A stretch of DNA of 44,343 nucleotides from Lingula anatina (taxonomy: Eukaryota; Brachiopoda; Lingulata; Lingulida; Lingulidae). The stretch covers positions 1 through 44,343 of the forward strand of contig NW_019774626.1 of assembly GCF_001039355.2 (NCBI RefSeq), written 5' to 3'. The translations under genes and the position numbers were made by a program. This document shows, one piece after another, positions 23,126 to 32,485 of the stretch. Numbering within the stretch: the stretch's first letter is position 1; the number at the start of each line of letters is the position of its first letter. The notes beneath the pieces were generated by a model. The model saw nothing but the letters and a program-made list of their open reading frames with translations. It was not told the origin of the DNA and searched no databases.

Positions 23126-23291
23126 TTTTCTACAGCTATTGATTAATGAAAGTGGTTCTGTGAGTTTACAATAGGTACCCGGTACATGTAACTAATAAAT
23201 AACACCTTAATGCCCCAGACAGCCGCAAAAATTAGTCTGAGGTTTACAGTTTTTCATGATAATTTATTTTATCTTCAAGAGACGCAATCCA

Positions 23292-23324
23292 TATATAAGT
23301 ATGCATCTAGGTTTTTTGTCAGTG
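23292..23324 (+). promoter_or_regulatory. Core promoter of the secreted-peptide gene
   Basis: TATATAAG at 23292-23299 is followed by TCAGTG at 23319-23324, a match to the animal initiator. The presumed start A at 23321 lies 29 bases after the first T of the TATA box, which is the usual spacing. A strong splice donor follows 47 bases later, as expected for a short 5' UTR exon. Confidence 0.6.
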
Positions 23325-23367
23325 ACACCTGTCGAAGCGTGCAGTTTACTTTCAAAGAGACATAACG
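23321..23367 (+). other. 5' UTR exon of the secreted-peptide gene
   Basis: A 47-base non-coding exon inferred from the TATA/Inr pair upstream and a near-perfect donor aacg|gtaagt at 23368. It would splice to the acceptor at 23967 just before the signal-peptide ATG. Inference from signals only. Confidence 0.5.
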
Positions 23368-23931
23368 GTAAGTTTGTGATCATGTTGTTATAGTTTAGGT
23401 TCCGACTAAGTCGTTACCCCATTGCAAGATCTTACTATTCATCATACGTACCACAGGCATACCTCAAATTGAGGTGGATAAAAAGTCGTCACCTTAAGAA
23501 GTGGTAATTGGCTCTATAGATCGTAACCTTCTCGCCAGCATTGGATAGTAGAAATACCATGGTTAAAAAACTTGTTACTGCATGTATATAAATGGTTTCG
23601 ATTGTGTTAAAGTATCAGTCTTTGTGTACTCTTTTAAATACGGTAATTTTTATTCCTCATCAAATATATGATACAGCAAATAAATGAAAATGCAATTTAG
23701 TATTAGGTAAAACATAATATATATATAACGCATTTACGCAGACATGAATCCACACAAAATAACACAAAAAATTACACTGCTTGGTAGAAGTCTTCTGATG
23801 TTTTTAACAAAACTGACTTCAGGTTAAGTTTAAAAGTTAACTTGTGATTTTTTCAAGCACTACTGAAAACAGCTATAAGTATTAAAGGATTAGTAACATT
23901 ATTACTACTTCCCAAAATAATGGCCCAAAAT

Positions 23932-23960
23932 ATTATTATTATTATTATTATTATTATTAT
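23932..23960. repeat. (ATT)n microsatellite serving as the intron's 3' tract
   Basis: About ten ATT units run into CTTACAG, so the microsatellite provides the T-rich tract of the acceptor before the signal-peptide exon. Length variation here could affect splicing. Confidence 0.8.
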
Positions 23961-23967
23961 CTTACAG

Positions 23968-24026
23968 ATATTCCAACATGAAGGCGGTGTATGTCTTACT
24001 TTTCCTGGTAGCTTTCTGTTCACTTG
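23968..24026 (+). CDS. Secreted-peptide gene, signal-peptide exon
   Basis: After the acceptor atcttacag|atattcc the ATG at 23978 begins MKAVYVLLFLVAFCSL, a textbook signal peptide (one Lys, then a hydrophobic core). The donor cttg|gtaagag at 24027 leaves phase 1 with a G. That G can join two downstream sites. With the terminal exon at 25314 (AA TCC) it makes Glu and opens the cysteine-peptide frame. With any copy of the array acceptor (GC AGA) it makes Gly and opens the RTVYSTP frame. Secretion is well supported; the peptide's function is unknown. Confidence 0.75.
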
Positions 24027-24223
24027 GTAAGAGATTTTTTCGTCTGTTTGTTGGACATGAAGTACTTTTGTTTAAGAGGTTATATCTTTTTAAGAAAAAA
24101 TAGCTTTGTAGAATATACAGACAAACGCTAAAAAATTAAACGCGGGTAGTATGCCTTGAAAAATTAAATTGGAAGGGATATCGTTTGACGACCAGTGTGA
24201 GGTTATCGATAAACGAGTCATTC

Positions 24224-24890
24224 TTCAATTGTTGGTTTACTGTCACTGTTATTTATCTTACAGGCAGAACTGTGTATTCTACACCTAATTGTTGGTTTAC
24301 TGTCACTGTTATTTATCTTACAGGCAGAACTGTGAATTCTACACCTAATTGTTGGTTTACTGTCACTGTTATTTATCTTACAGGCAGAACTGTGTATTCT
24401 ACACCTAATTGTTGGTTTATTATACTGTCACTGTTATTTATCTTACAGGCAGAACTGTGTATTCTACACCTAATTGTTGGTTTACTGTCACTGTTATTTA
24501 TCTTACAGGCAGAACTGTGTATTCTACACCTAATTGTTGGTTCACTGTCACTGTTATTTATCTTACAGGCAGAACTGTGTATTCTACACCTAATTGTTGG
24601 TTCACTGTCACTGTTATTTATCTTACAGGCAGAACTGTGTATTCTACACCTAATTGTTGGTTCACTGTAACTGTTATTTATCTTACAGGCAGAACTGTGT
24701 ATTCTACACCTAATTGTTGGTTCACTGTAACTGTTATTTATCTTACAGGCAGAACTGTGTATTCTACACCTAATTGTTGGTTCACTGTCACTGTTATTTA
24801 TCTTACAGGCAGAACTGTGTATTCTACACCTAATTGTTGGTTCACTGTCACTGTTATTTATCTTACAGGCAGAACTGTGTATTCTACACC
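24224..24890 (+). repeat. 60-bp tandem array that repeats a 3' splice site 11 times
   Basis: Eleven copies of the junction TTATTTATCTTACAG|GCAGAA. Acceptor AGs end at 24263, 24323, 24383, 24448, 24508, 24568, 24628, 24688, 24748, 24808 and 24868. The spacing is 60 bases except one of 65. Each unit is 38 bases of intron-like sequence ending in CTTACAG plus 22 exon-like bases GCAGAACTGTGTATTCTACACC. The last copy runs on into unique sequence. Every unit is stop-free in the frame set by the signal-peptide exon, encoding GRTVYSTPNCWFTVTVIYLT. The 65-base step puts the first three copies out of frame with the other eight. Open frames on the minus strand over the array are by-products. Confidence 0.9.
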
Positions 24891-24960
24891 GGATATGGAC
24901 GCACTTAGAGCTGATATACAAAATCATTTCTCTGTGGTTGTGATCATTATCCAATACCAG
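24869..24960 (+). CDS. Optional internal exon after the acceptor array
   Basis: From the last array acceptor the sequence reads RTVYSTPDMDALRADIQNHF and then a hydrophobic SVVVIIIQYQ up to a donor cag|gtacat at 24961. It is in phase with the signal-peptide exon but ends in phase 0. Including it changes the last exon to the frame starting NPGILAVEGLSDLQPVVIYL, open to a TAA at 25430. Skipping it gives the cysteine-peptide frame. It may be a real alternative exon or simply intron that resembles one; the donor is only moderate. Confidence 0.35.
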
Positions 24961-25119
24961 GTACATGAGCTATAACGTTAATATGCCATGCACATAAGTA
25001 CTTGATCTTGAAATATTGACTTTAAATAAGTCTTCTTTTAAATCAAGTTATGTTCTTAGAGTCGATTTTTATAGCTTGTTTCACTTTTATGCATCCAAGA
25101 ATTGAGTGGTATTACTTCA

Positions 25120-25149
25120 AAAAAAAAAAAAAAAACACACACACACACG
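25120..25149. repeat. Poly-A/(CA)n tract at the start of the duplicated locus
   Basis: A homopolymer A run joined to CACACACACACG. The corresponding tract in the second copy (31067-31086) is shorter. Confidence 0.8.
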
Positions 25150-25313
25150 CATACATTTGAATACATTAATGTGTCATTTCATATCAGTTGTTATTCAATT
25201 ACTGTGTCATTCAGTGAATCCAAGAAGGCGGAGCATCACAAGTAGCTGCCATTCGACAAATACTACCACCTGTCATCTATACCTAACACTGTCGTTTCTC
25301 ACATTTCTTTCAG

Positions 25314-25408
25314 AATCCGGGGATTTTAGCAGTGGAAGGTCTAAGCGACCTTCAACCTGTCGTTATCTATCTTTTGGAACACGGGATTGTAGCAAGCGCT
25401 TCCGGTAA
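25314..25408 (+). CDS. Secreted-peptide gene, terminal exon (copy 1)
   Basis: The acceptor is cacatttctttcag. Joined in phase 1 to the signal-peptide exon it gives a 47-residue precursor: a 16-residue signal peptide, a spacer ESGDFSSGRSKR ending in a dibasic site, then PSTCRYLSFGTRDCSKRFR. The two cysteines enclose nine residues (a possible disulfide ring), and a second Lys-Arg lies three residues before the end. This layout suits a processed neuropeptide or a small cationic defence peptide; I cannot match it to a known family. Comparison with copy 2 (31252-31346) shows two substitutions. Both are silent in this frame (AAG/AAA Lys, ACA/ACG Thr) and both change residues in the alternative frame, which favours this reading. 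Confidence 0.65.
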
Positions 25409-25520
25409 CCAAATAATCATCCCAGCTTAATTGATATTAAGCGTCTTCCGATGGCATGACGAGTGGATATTTGAAACATGTCAGAATATCGCTTGCACAC
25501 GTGTAGATGATCATACAGTG

Positions 25521-25526
25521 AATAAA
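25521..25526 (+). terminator. Poly(A) signal of the secreted-peptide gene
   Basis: Perfect AATAAA 113 bases after the stop codon, followed within 25 bases by a GT-rich GTCTTGGTTGTTTGG. The same signal is kept in copy 2 at 31462-31467. Confidence 0.65.
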
Positions 25527-25749
25527 ATCCCTAAAAACTTCCAATGTCTTGGTTGTTTGGATCACTTTTAGCACATCCATGTATTAACTGCATCTATTCT
25601 TTTATTGAATGCCACCTATTTATACGAATACAATTAATGGTAATGAAAGAAATGTCTATGGACTGTGGAATTTAATCCACCCCTTTTGAATACATACTGA
25701 AAATAAATTATTCGTGACATCTGATTCACTTTATCAAAAGTTTGATGGA

Positions 25750-25833
25750 TTTCTTTTTCTTTCTTTCTTTCTTTATTTATTTTATTTATTTATTTTTATC
25801 TTTATTTTTATTTATTTATTTATTTATTTATTT
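25750..25833. repeat. (TTTC)n/(TTTA)n tetranucleotide tract
   Basis: Pyrimidine-rich tetranucleotides over about 80 bases, mainly TTTC then TTTA. In copy 2 the same place (31696-31718) holds only a T homopolymer. Confidence 0.85.
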
Positions 25834-26002
25834 TTTGTTGCTCTGCTAGTTTAGATATTAATCCTCGATCCTGCCACGTGGTTTAAGATAACACAAATAT
25901 TTTACTAAAGAAACTAGTAGAATTTGAATGACGTAAATGCATGGACATACAACTGAGAATAAAAACAACATCAAAATATAGAAACCATGCTTAGTATTAC
26001 AG

Positions 26003-26174
26003 GGGCGGATTTAGGCCGTCTTCTAGGTCTTCCGGAAGACGGTCAGATTTTCAAGTTTACATTGACGGGTATCTAAATTTTTCTGTCGGAAGACGGTCAA
26101 AATGGAGGAAGGATTAACAAAGACACTGGTAATGTGGAAGACTGTCAGAAAATAGCTCTGGATCCGCCCCTGTA
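26003..26174. mobile_element. CAGGGGCGGAT-type MITE, copy 2
   Basis: Same family as 14557-14714 but inverted: left end CAGGGGCGGATTTAGGCCG, right end AGCTCTGGATCCGCCCCTG, with the same GAAGACGGTCA interior words. The equivalent place in locus copy 2 (about 31869, CTTAGTAAGTTTATG) has no insertion, which gives a clean empty site. No ORF. Confidence 0.85.
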
Positions 26175-26573
26175 GTTTATGTTTCAAATGAATGTGCGGT
26201 TATCAAACTAAAGCGATAAAAAGCTTCTCATACACGCCTGTCTTGATCCGACAGTATTCTCCCAGCCACGATGTTCCACAGTCGGATTGTCCTTAGATGG
26301 CAGAGATTATTCAGAATATTTGGTATACATATGTATATATAAAGTCTTTCTTTGCATTGGGTTTCGATAGCTTGAAGAATCATGTTGACCCACTCTTACA
26401 AAATTGTCAAAGCTCCATCTTTAAAGCAGTGGGGACAAGGGATGGCAAGTGTCCGGCCTTTTCGCAGTCGCCAGCCTGTTAAAACAGCGCCACGAGACCC
26501 ATTAATTTTTATAGTGCCTTTTGATCGCATTTTGTGCAATGATATTCATTACACAAACTATCTTTTACATAGG

Positions 26574-26576
<3 letters not shown>

Positions 26577-26606
<30 letters not shown>

Positions 26607-26660
26607 GTGTGTGTGAGTATGTGTGTGTACTTGCATGTTTGTATCGCCGTAGGGGGTGTG

Positions 26661-26705
<45 letters not shown>
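26577..26705. repeat. (TG)n microsatellite left of the gap
   Basis: Two TG tracts run into the N gap. In locus copy 2 the equivalent TG tract (about 32357-32385) passes directly into a GA tract with no gap, so the missing sequence is probably more of the same microsatellite. Confidence 0.9.
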
Positions 26706-27065
26706 NNNNNNNNNNNNNNNNNNNNNNNNNNNNNNNNNNNNNNNNNNNNNNNNNNNNNNNNNNNNNNNNNNNNNNNNNNNNNNNNNNNNNNNNNNNNNNN
26801 NNNNNNNNNNNNNNNNNNNNNNNNNNNNNNNNNNNNNNNNNNNNNNNNNNNNNNNNNNNNNNNNNNNNNNNNNNNNNNNNNNNNNNNNNNNNNNNNNNNN
26901 NNNNNNNNNNNNNNNNNNNNNNNNNNNNNNNNNNNNNNNNNNNNNNNNNNNNNNNNNNNNNNNNNNNNNNNNNNNNNNNNNNNNNNNNNNNNNNNNNNNN
27001 NNNNNNNNNNNNNNNNNNNNNNNNNNNNNNNNNNNNNNNNNNNNNNNNNNNNNNNNNNNNNNNNN
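26706..27065. other. Assembly gap (360 N)
   Basis: Run of 360 unknown bases between TG and GA microsatellite tracts. ORFs spanning it are meaningless. Confidence 1.

Positions 27066-27098
<33 letters not shown>
27066..27098. repeat. (GA)n microsatellite right of the gap
   Basis: GA tract of about 30 bases beginning after the gap; the same tract is at 32386-32426 in locus copy 2. Confidence 0.9.
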
Positions 27099-27099
<1 letters not shown>

Positions 27100-27149
27100 A
27101 TGTGTATGTGGCTCAATTTATGCTTTAAAACGTGGCACCTTTTACTCCA

Positions 27150-27339
27150 TTTTCCGCCTAAGTCTCCTCTCCCCTCTGCCTTGGGCTCGTCGCCCCAGCC
27201 ACTGAACAGGTCGTCCACATAGGAGCGCATCGGTGAGAGCAACGTCGGCTCGACATCGCCTCTGTGGTACCCAATGAGCTGTAATGGAACACGCTCGGAT
27301 AAATCAAGGGGTGTTTTCACTGGTCGGACCAAGGTTTTG
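27150..27339 (-). pseudogene. Candidate terminal exon, copy 1, disrupted C-terminus
   Basis: Minus-strand counterpart of 32486-32693, with the same acceptor (ttggtcaccttcttag). It is identical over about 170 bases encoding PLDLSERVPLQLIGYHRGDV and SPMRSYVDDLFSGWGDEP. A 26-base deletion between direct repeats GTCTCCTC removes the end of the acidic tail and shifts the frame past the stop codon into the GA microsatellite. If the exon is real, this copy is damaged at its C-terminus. Gene identity unknown. Confidence 0.35.
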
Positions 27340-27539
27340 CTAAGAAGGTGACCAAAGGGTGGAAAGGGCCCAACAATACCTACGGCACAATGACGAAGAC
27401 ACAGCTTGAATTTTTTACTCGGTACGCTCAAACACCGTTCAGAAATGCAATGGTATTCTCAACAGTTCTTGAAAGGATATACCTTAGGTTGGGTAAAATG
27501 TGTTGTGATTTCTATGAAAATTATTATCATAATTATTAT

Positions 27540-27862
27540 AATTATTAATTCCCATAAAAGTGTATGTACAGAGTGTATGCCTTTAATGTACAGATGTACA
27601 TATTTGACCCTTCCATTAGGTTTTTATTATATTAGCTTTCCGTTTAGTCTTCAATATAACAAAACCAGCCTTCAGTGTGCGTGTGTGTTTGTGTGTGTGT
27701 GCGTGCAAACTGTAACACAATTTTAGCTGACACTACAAATTACTTCATTACTTTAACGACATCTTTATCCAGCCCCGTCTCACGTTGTCTTCACTAACAC
27801 AATTGGCTGATTTTTGTTGAGTCCGTCACAATCATGGTTGAGACACCGAAGCCCATGGCACA

Positions 27863-27893
<31 letters not shown>

Positions 27894-28510
27894 GAGCAAA
27901 GGTCGTTCACTTGAATTTTCTTCACAGTGGCAGATAGATTAGCGAAAAAAAGGGGTATGAAAGAGAGTTAAGGGCCAATAAGAGTAAAGTACAAGTAGAT
28001 TTAGCAAAGACATTATATTAAAAATAATCGCTTCATTCTTCGTTTAAAAGCAACAGCTGTCAGTCCTCATAAACGGATTAGGCGTTAACTAACCCTACCC
28101 GCAGATCTTTTTAGCTCAAACACCCATACTAACCACATAACCCGCGGCACACTGTAAATACATTTGCCACTGCACTCTTCCATTAAGTTTTCAACATATT
28201 AGCTTTCCATTTGGTTTTCAATATAACAAAACCGGCCTTCGGTGTGTGTGTGTGTGTGTGTGTGTTGTAACACAATTTTAGCTGACACTTAGCCCCACTG
28301 GGCCAAGCACCGACCAATCCACGACCCAGGTACAGTTACAGTTTGCTTGAGTCCATTATAACACTATATCTTTTTTATCTACCGCTCAGTTTAAATAGCA
28401 TGTCATCACCGCTCATGACTTACATGTATACATAACATCATTTTTGTAAGAACATCAGTATCCGAGTGAAATTTAATTTTTCTATACAAATATTTCATAC
28501 ACCCTACATA
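27540..28510. repeat. Interspersed repeat family, unit 6
   Basis: Contains AACCAGCCTTCAGTGTGC with (TG)n, CGTTGTCTTCACTAACACAA, TCACAATCATGGTTGAGAC, a T homopolymer (27867-27890), TTAACTAACCCTACCCGCAG, GGGCCAAGCACCGACCAATC and CATCAGTATCCGAGTGAAAT, in the order seen in units 1-5. Confidence 0.7.
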
Positions 28511-29895
28511 CTGAATGACAGTCTTTTTACTTCCACCATCCATCCCTAGGACGTACATGTACACATGAAAACAACATTGATAATTATTCTTGTTATAATA
28601 CATGAAGTAAATTGAAAAAATTAAAACTTTGTTAATTTGGACTTACTTCATACATGCTGTTATTGTGTTCACGACAAAGGCTAATCAAATGCCAATTACC
28701 CTTAATGATTTGTTTGGGCGAACTCTCCTCCACAGCATTTGCACACGTATCAGTTAAAGATCTTCTTTTAAATAATCTATTTCATAATTCAAGGAGTTGC
28801 AGTAAGCGATTGCAGTTATGTGACCGATCTTGCACAAACACTTAGGCCCTTGCCGTTAGGCAAATTGACACACTCGTAAGTCATTTTTGATAATTTTTTC
28901 TAATGCCCAATAAGAATTTTTGCATGGAATTAATTTTCCACCGCTCAGCTGGCATTCAGTAATATATCGCGAGGACATTGTACTTACCGATGAGAGGCTG
29001 TGGTTTAAGCTAGATACAACACTCGCCACCGAGCTGTACCCGAAAATTACTCAACCTGTGGCTCGACAATACTCTCGTTATATTTCAAGTTCGGCTCTGC
29101 GACTTGTATTGTATCTATCACTTATTACAATGTCCAGGTAGCTTGCCCAACTGTGGTTTTATATTATCGCTATTTAGGTTCCTTTCGAAACAAGCTTCGT
29201 TTCCACGAAAACAACATACATGTACAGTGTTTTGGATGTTACTCACACGAAGACCTGGCACGGCTTTGTCGTTGGTATTTTCTTTTTATTGTTTAGTGCT
29301 ATCTATACCCCTATCACTTAACCTGAGAAGTTTCCAAACGTAAGGTCAAAGAGAAAAGTGTGATGTATCGAGTCAAAAGGGAGATCGGTAGATACGTCAA
29401 AAATTAGGGAGACTTCTGTCAAGTTCGGAAGAGTTAATTGGTATGGGCCACAGACTGATCGCTCGAGAAATTCACCAAAACTACAAAAAAATCCTTCAAA
29501 TGTATTAAATAGCAGAGGCCCATTCCCCTGATTGTAAGAAGCAAACAAAACAACGAGACGGCAGGTCGACATTCAGCCTAGAGCAAGGTGCAATACTGCC
29601 AAGTTGAAAGCTGTTAATTAAGTCGGATTATAGCGCGCATCAATTTACTTCCCGTCGCGCTTGGCGAGGACGAACTCCCGTCTCCAAGGGTTGCCCGTAC
29701 AATAATTTACATATGCGCTCCTCCCCCTGTGCGCTTAGGCCCTGTATGAGTCCACGTCGCTATTGTTTGCTACCCGCACAGGCTTTTGTAGTTTATCAAA
29801 ACAACCCATTGTCTCTCAGGGGGCGTGAGTACAGAGTTAATACGTACATGGAGTATACGCGTACGGATTGTCGCGCGAATTATGAGCACAACCAG
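28511..29895. mobile_element. 1385-base insertion in locus copy 1, flanked by TA
   Basis: Locus copy 2 reads CCCTACATATATCTCAC without interruption. In copy 1 the same sequence is split after CCCTACATA and resumes as TATATCTCAC, so the insert sits at a duplicated TA. Older repeat units (about 15300) also read CCTACATATATCT, which supports insertion into copy 1 and not loss from copy 2. The ends (CTGAATGACAG and CACAACCAG) show no convincing inverted repeat, and the interior ORFs, all under 90 codons, are unrecognised. A Tc1/mariner-type origin fits the TA target only. Confidence 0.45.
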
Positions 29896-30420
29896 TATAT
29901 CTCACACACAGTACACTCTACTGGTTATTTTGTCGACGGCTGTTTTTATCACATTTTCTTTTCATATACCGCGTAGATTATGTTCGATTCACGACATTAA
30001 CTTTTACACTTAAATAGCTTTCAACACTACCCATGAGTTTTTACTTTAAGAACATCTTTACTCCCCCAGCCCCGTCTCACGTTGTCTTCACTAACAGAAT
30101 TGAGTGATTTTTGTGGAGGCCGTCACAATCATGGTTGAGACAGCGTCATAAACGAGACACAGCAGCCTGTGGCACATTTTGTTATGAACAAAGATTGTTC
30201 ACTTGAAATTTCTTCACAGTGGCAGATAGATTAGCGAAAATAAGAGGTTGAAAAAGAGGTAAAGGTCAATAAGAGTAAAGTACGAGTAGCAAAGACATTT
30301 CAAAAATCGAAAGAATCACTTCTTTTATAAACAGGAGCTGCCGGGCAGACGAATAAATTACTTAGAAAGATCTACGCTCTTCCATTACGTGTTCAACATA
30401 TTAGCTGAGAGACAGATGGA
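29896..30420. repeat. Interspersed repeat family, unit 7 (partial)
   Basis: Contains CTGGTTATTTTGTCGACGGC, AGCCCCGTCTCACGTTGTCT, TCACAATCATGGTTGAGACA and AACAGGAGCTGCCGGGCAGA. It is duplicated at 34063-34530. Confidence 0.65.
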
Positions 30421-30608
30421 AATACCCTGTTAATGACGTATTTCAAAGACATTTGGCCTTGAAATGGTTTAAATATAACGTGTGAAATTCAGTCAACAGC
30501 AGAAATACTTATTCCGCACAGTAGATCAACTTCACACAACGATTGTGGAAGTACTGGTTAAATGAGTGCGTGCTTACTGATCATGGTACGTACATGTACT
30601 AGTACCAG

Positions 30609-31038
30609 ACTTTACGAAAGGCGTCGGACCGTCGGACATGCCTGGCAAATTTCGTCTCGGTCCGATAAAAAATCACGTATCGTCGGACCTTATGTCCGGC
30701 GAGTTTTCAAACTGACTGGGAATGTGTAAATATAAGGAATATGTTGTTGTTTCTTTTCCGAACGATATATTTTACTTCATTCGAAAAGAGAGACGGGGTG
30801 AAAATCTCGTGGAATTCCCAGCTAATTATACATAATTTATTAACCTCAGTTTCACTCACAAATACTATTTTGTGAGTGGCTGAGGTTGGGGGATTCCTGG
30901 ATGATGTAATGTACAGACTCGTTTTCGTTTCGTAATACCCCTACACGACAAAATGGCCGCAGCACATGTGCTCGTTCTATTTGCGTTTTTTTACAGACTT
31001 GATCCTCTGTTTCTTCATTATCAGTCGTAAACAGTAAT
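30609..31038. other. Spacer between the two locus copies
   Basis: Has no counterpart after locus copy 2. It contains four GTCGGAC/GTCCGAC words (about 30622-30705) and a strong hairpin at 30843-30888. No gene recognised. Confidence 0.45.
30843..30888. repeat. Perfect two-part hairpin
   Basis: AACCTCAG then CACTCACAAA, a six-base loop, TTTGTGAGTG then CTGAGGTT. Eighteen base pairs with a small internal loop (TTT opposite G). Function unknown. Confidence 0.75.
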
Positions 31039-31251
31039 NATCCAAGAATGGAGTGGTATTACTTCCAAAAAAACACACACACACGCATACATTTGAATAC
31101 ATTAATGTGTCATTGCACATCAGTTGTTATTACTGATTACTGTGCCATTCAGTGAATCCAAGAAGGCTGAGCATCACAAGTAGCTGCCATTCGACAAATA
31201 CTGCCACCTGTCATCTATACCTAACACTGTCGTTTCTCACATTTCTTTCAG

Positions 31252-31346
31252 AATCCGGGGATTTTAGCAGTGGAAGGTCTAAACGACCTTCAACCTGTCG
31301 TTATCTATCTTTTGGAACGCGGGATTGTAGCAAGCGCTTCCGGTAA
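31252..31346 (+). CDS. Secreted-peptide terminal exon (copy 2)
   Basis: Same acceptor (cacatttctttcag) and same predicted product as 25314-25408: ESGDFSSGRSKR followed by PSTCRYLSFGTRDCSKRFR and a stop codon. The two differences from copy 1 are synonymous in this frame. No second signal-peptide exon lies upstream, so it is either an alternative last exon of the same gene, an orphan duplicate or the other allele. The poly(A) signal at 31462 is retained. Confidence 0.5.
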
Positions 31347-32273
31347 CCAAATTATCATTCCAGCTTAATGCATTGATATTAGAGTTTTCCGATCGTATGA
31401 CGAGTGGACATTTGAAACATGTCAGAATATTGCTTACACACGTGTAGATGATCATACAGTGAATAAAATCCCTAAAAACATCCATTGTCTTGGTTGTTTG
31501 GATCATTTTTAGCGCATTCATGTATTAATTGCACCTATTCTTTTATTGAATACCGCCTATTTATACGTATACAATTAATTGTAATGAAAGAAATGGCTAT
31601 GGACTGTGGAATTTAATCCACGCCTTTTAAATACATACTGAAAATAAATCATTCGTGATATCTGATTCACTTTATCAAAAGTTTGATGGATTTCATTTTT
31701 TTTTTTTTTTTTTTTGTTGCTCTGCTGGTTTAGATATTAATCCTCGATCCTGCCACGTGGTTTAAGATAACACAAATATTTTACTAAAGAAACTAATAGA
31801 ATTTGAATGACGTAAATGCATTGACATACAACTGAGAATAAAAACAACATCAAAATATACAAACCATGCTTAGTAAGTTTATGTTTCAAATGAATGTGCG
31901 GTTATCAAACTAAAGCGATAAAAAGCTTCTCATACACGCCTGTCTTGATCCGACAGTATTCTCACAGCCACGATGTTCCACAGTCGGATTGTCCTTAGAT
32001 GGCAGAGATTATTCAGAATATTTGGTATACATGTATATATAAAGTCTTTCTTTGCATTGGGTTTCGATAGCTTGAAGAATCATGTTGACCCACTCTTACA
32101 AAATTGTCAAAGCTCCATCTTTGAAGCAGTGGGGACAAGGGATGGCAAGTGTCCGGCCTTTTCGCAGTCGCCAGCCTGTTAAAACAGCGCCACGAGACCC
32201 ATTAATTTTTATGGTGCCTTTTGATCGCATTTTGTGCAATGATATTCATTACACAAACTATCTTTTACATAGG

Positions 32274-32274
<1 letters not shown>

Positions 32275-32319
<45 letters not shown>

Positions 32320-32364
32320 TATGTGTGTGTACTTGCATGTTTGTATCGCCGTAGGGTGTGTGTT

Positions 32365-32426
<62 letters not shown>
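32275..32426. repeat. (TG)n and (GA)n microsatellites, locus copy 2
   Basis: TG tracts at 32275-32316 and 32357-32385 pass directly into GA at 32386-32426. The counterpart in copy 1 is the gap-containing stretch 26577-27098. Valine-cysteine and arginine-glutamate ORFs here are artefacts. Confidence 0.9.
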
Positions 32427-32427
<1 letters not shown>

Positions 32428-32485
32428 ATGTGTATGTGGCTCAATTTATGCTTTAAAACGTGGCACCTTTTACTCCATTTTCCGC

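Larger units (their letters stand above)
25088..30608. repeat. Locus copy 1 of a direct segmental duplication
   Basis: Matches 31040-34750 almost base for base over about 3.5 kb, in the same orientation. Copy 1 alone carries a MITE (26003-26174), a 360-N gap (26706-27065), a 1385-base insertion (28511-29895) and a 26-base deletion near 27159. The copies share the peptide terminal exon, a candidate minus-strand exon and two units of the interspersed repeat. They diverge by a few per cent plus indels. Confidence 0.9.

Noticed and set aside
24224-24890. Regular 60-base array as a possible CRISPR or satellite-coded protein on the minus strand
   Set aside because: Units are contiguous with no variable spacers, and the organism is an animal. 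The minus-strand 197-codon frame is a by-product of a stop-free unit whose length is a multiple of three.
26382-27431. Long ORFs running through the N gap and TG/GA tracts
   Set aside because: They consist of unknown residues and Val-Cys, His-Thr or Arg-Glu dipeptides from microsatellites.
28920-29572. ORFs inside the 1.4-kb insertion as a transposase
   Set aside because: Each is under 90 codons, with no catalytic DDE/D motif or helix-turn-helix that I can see.
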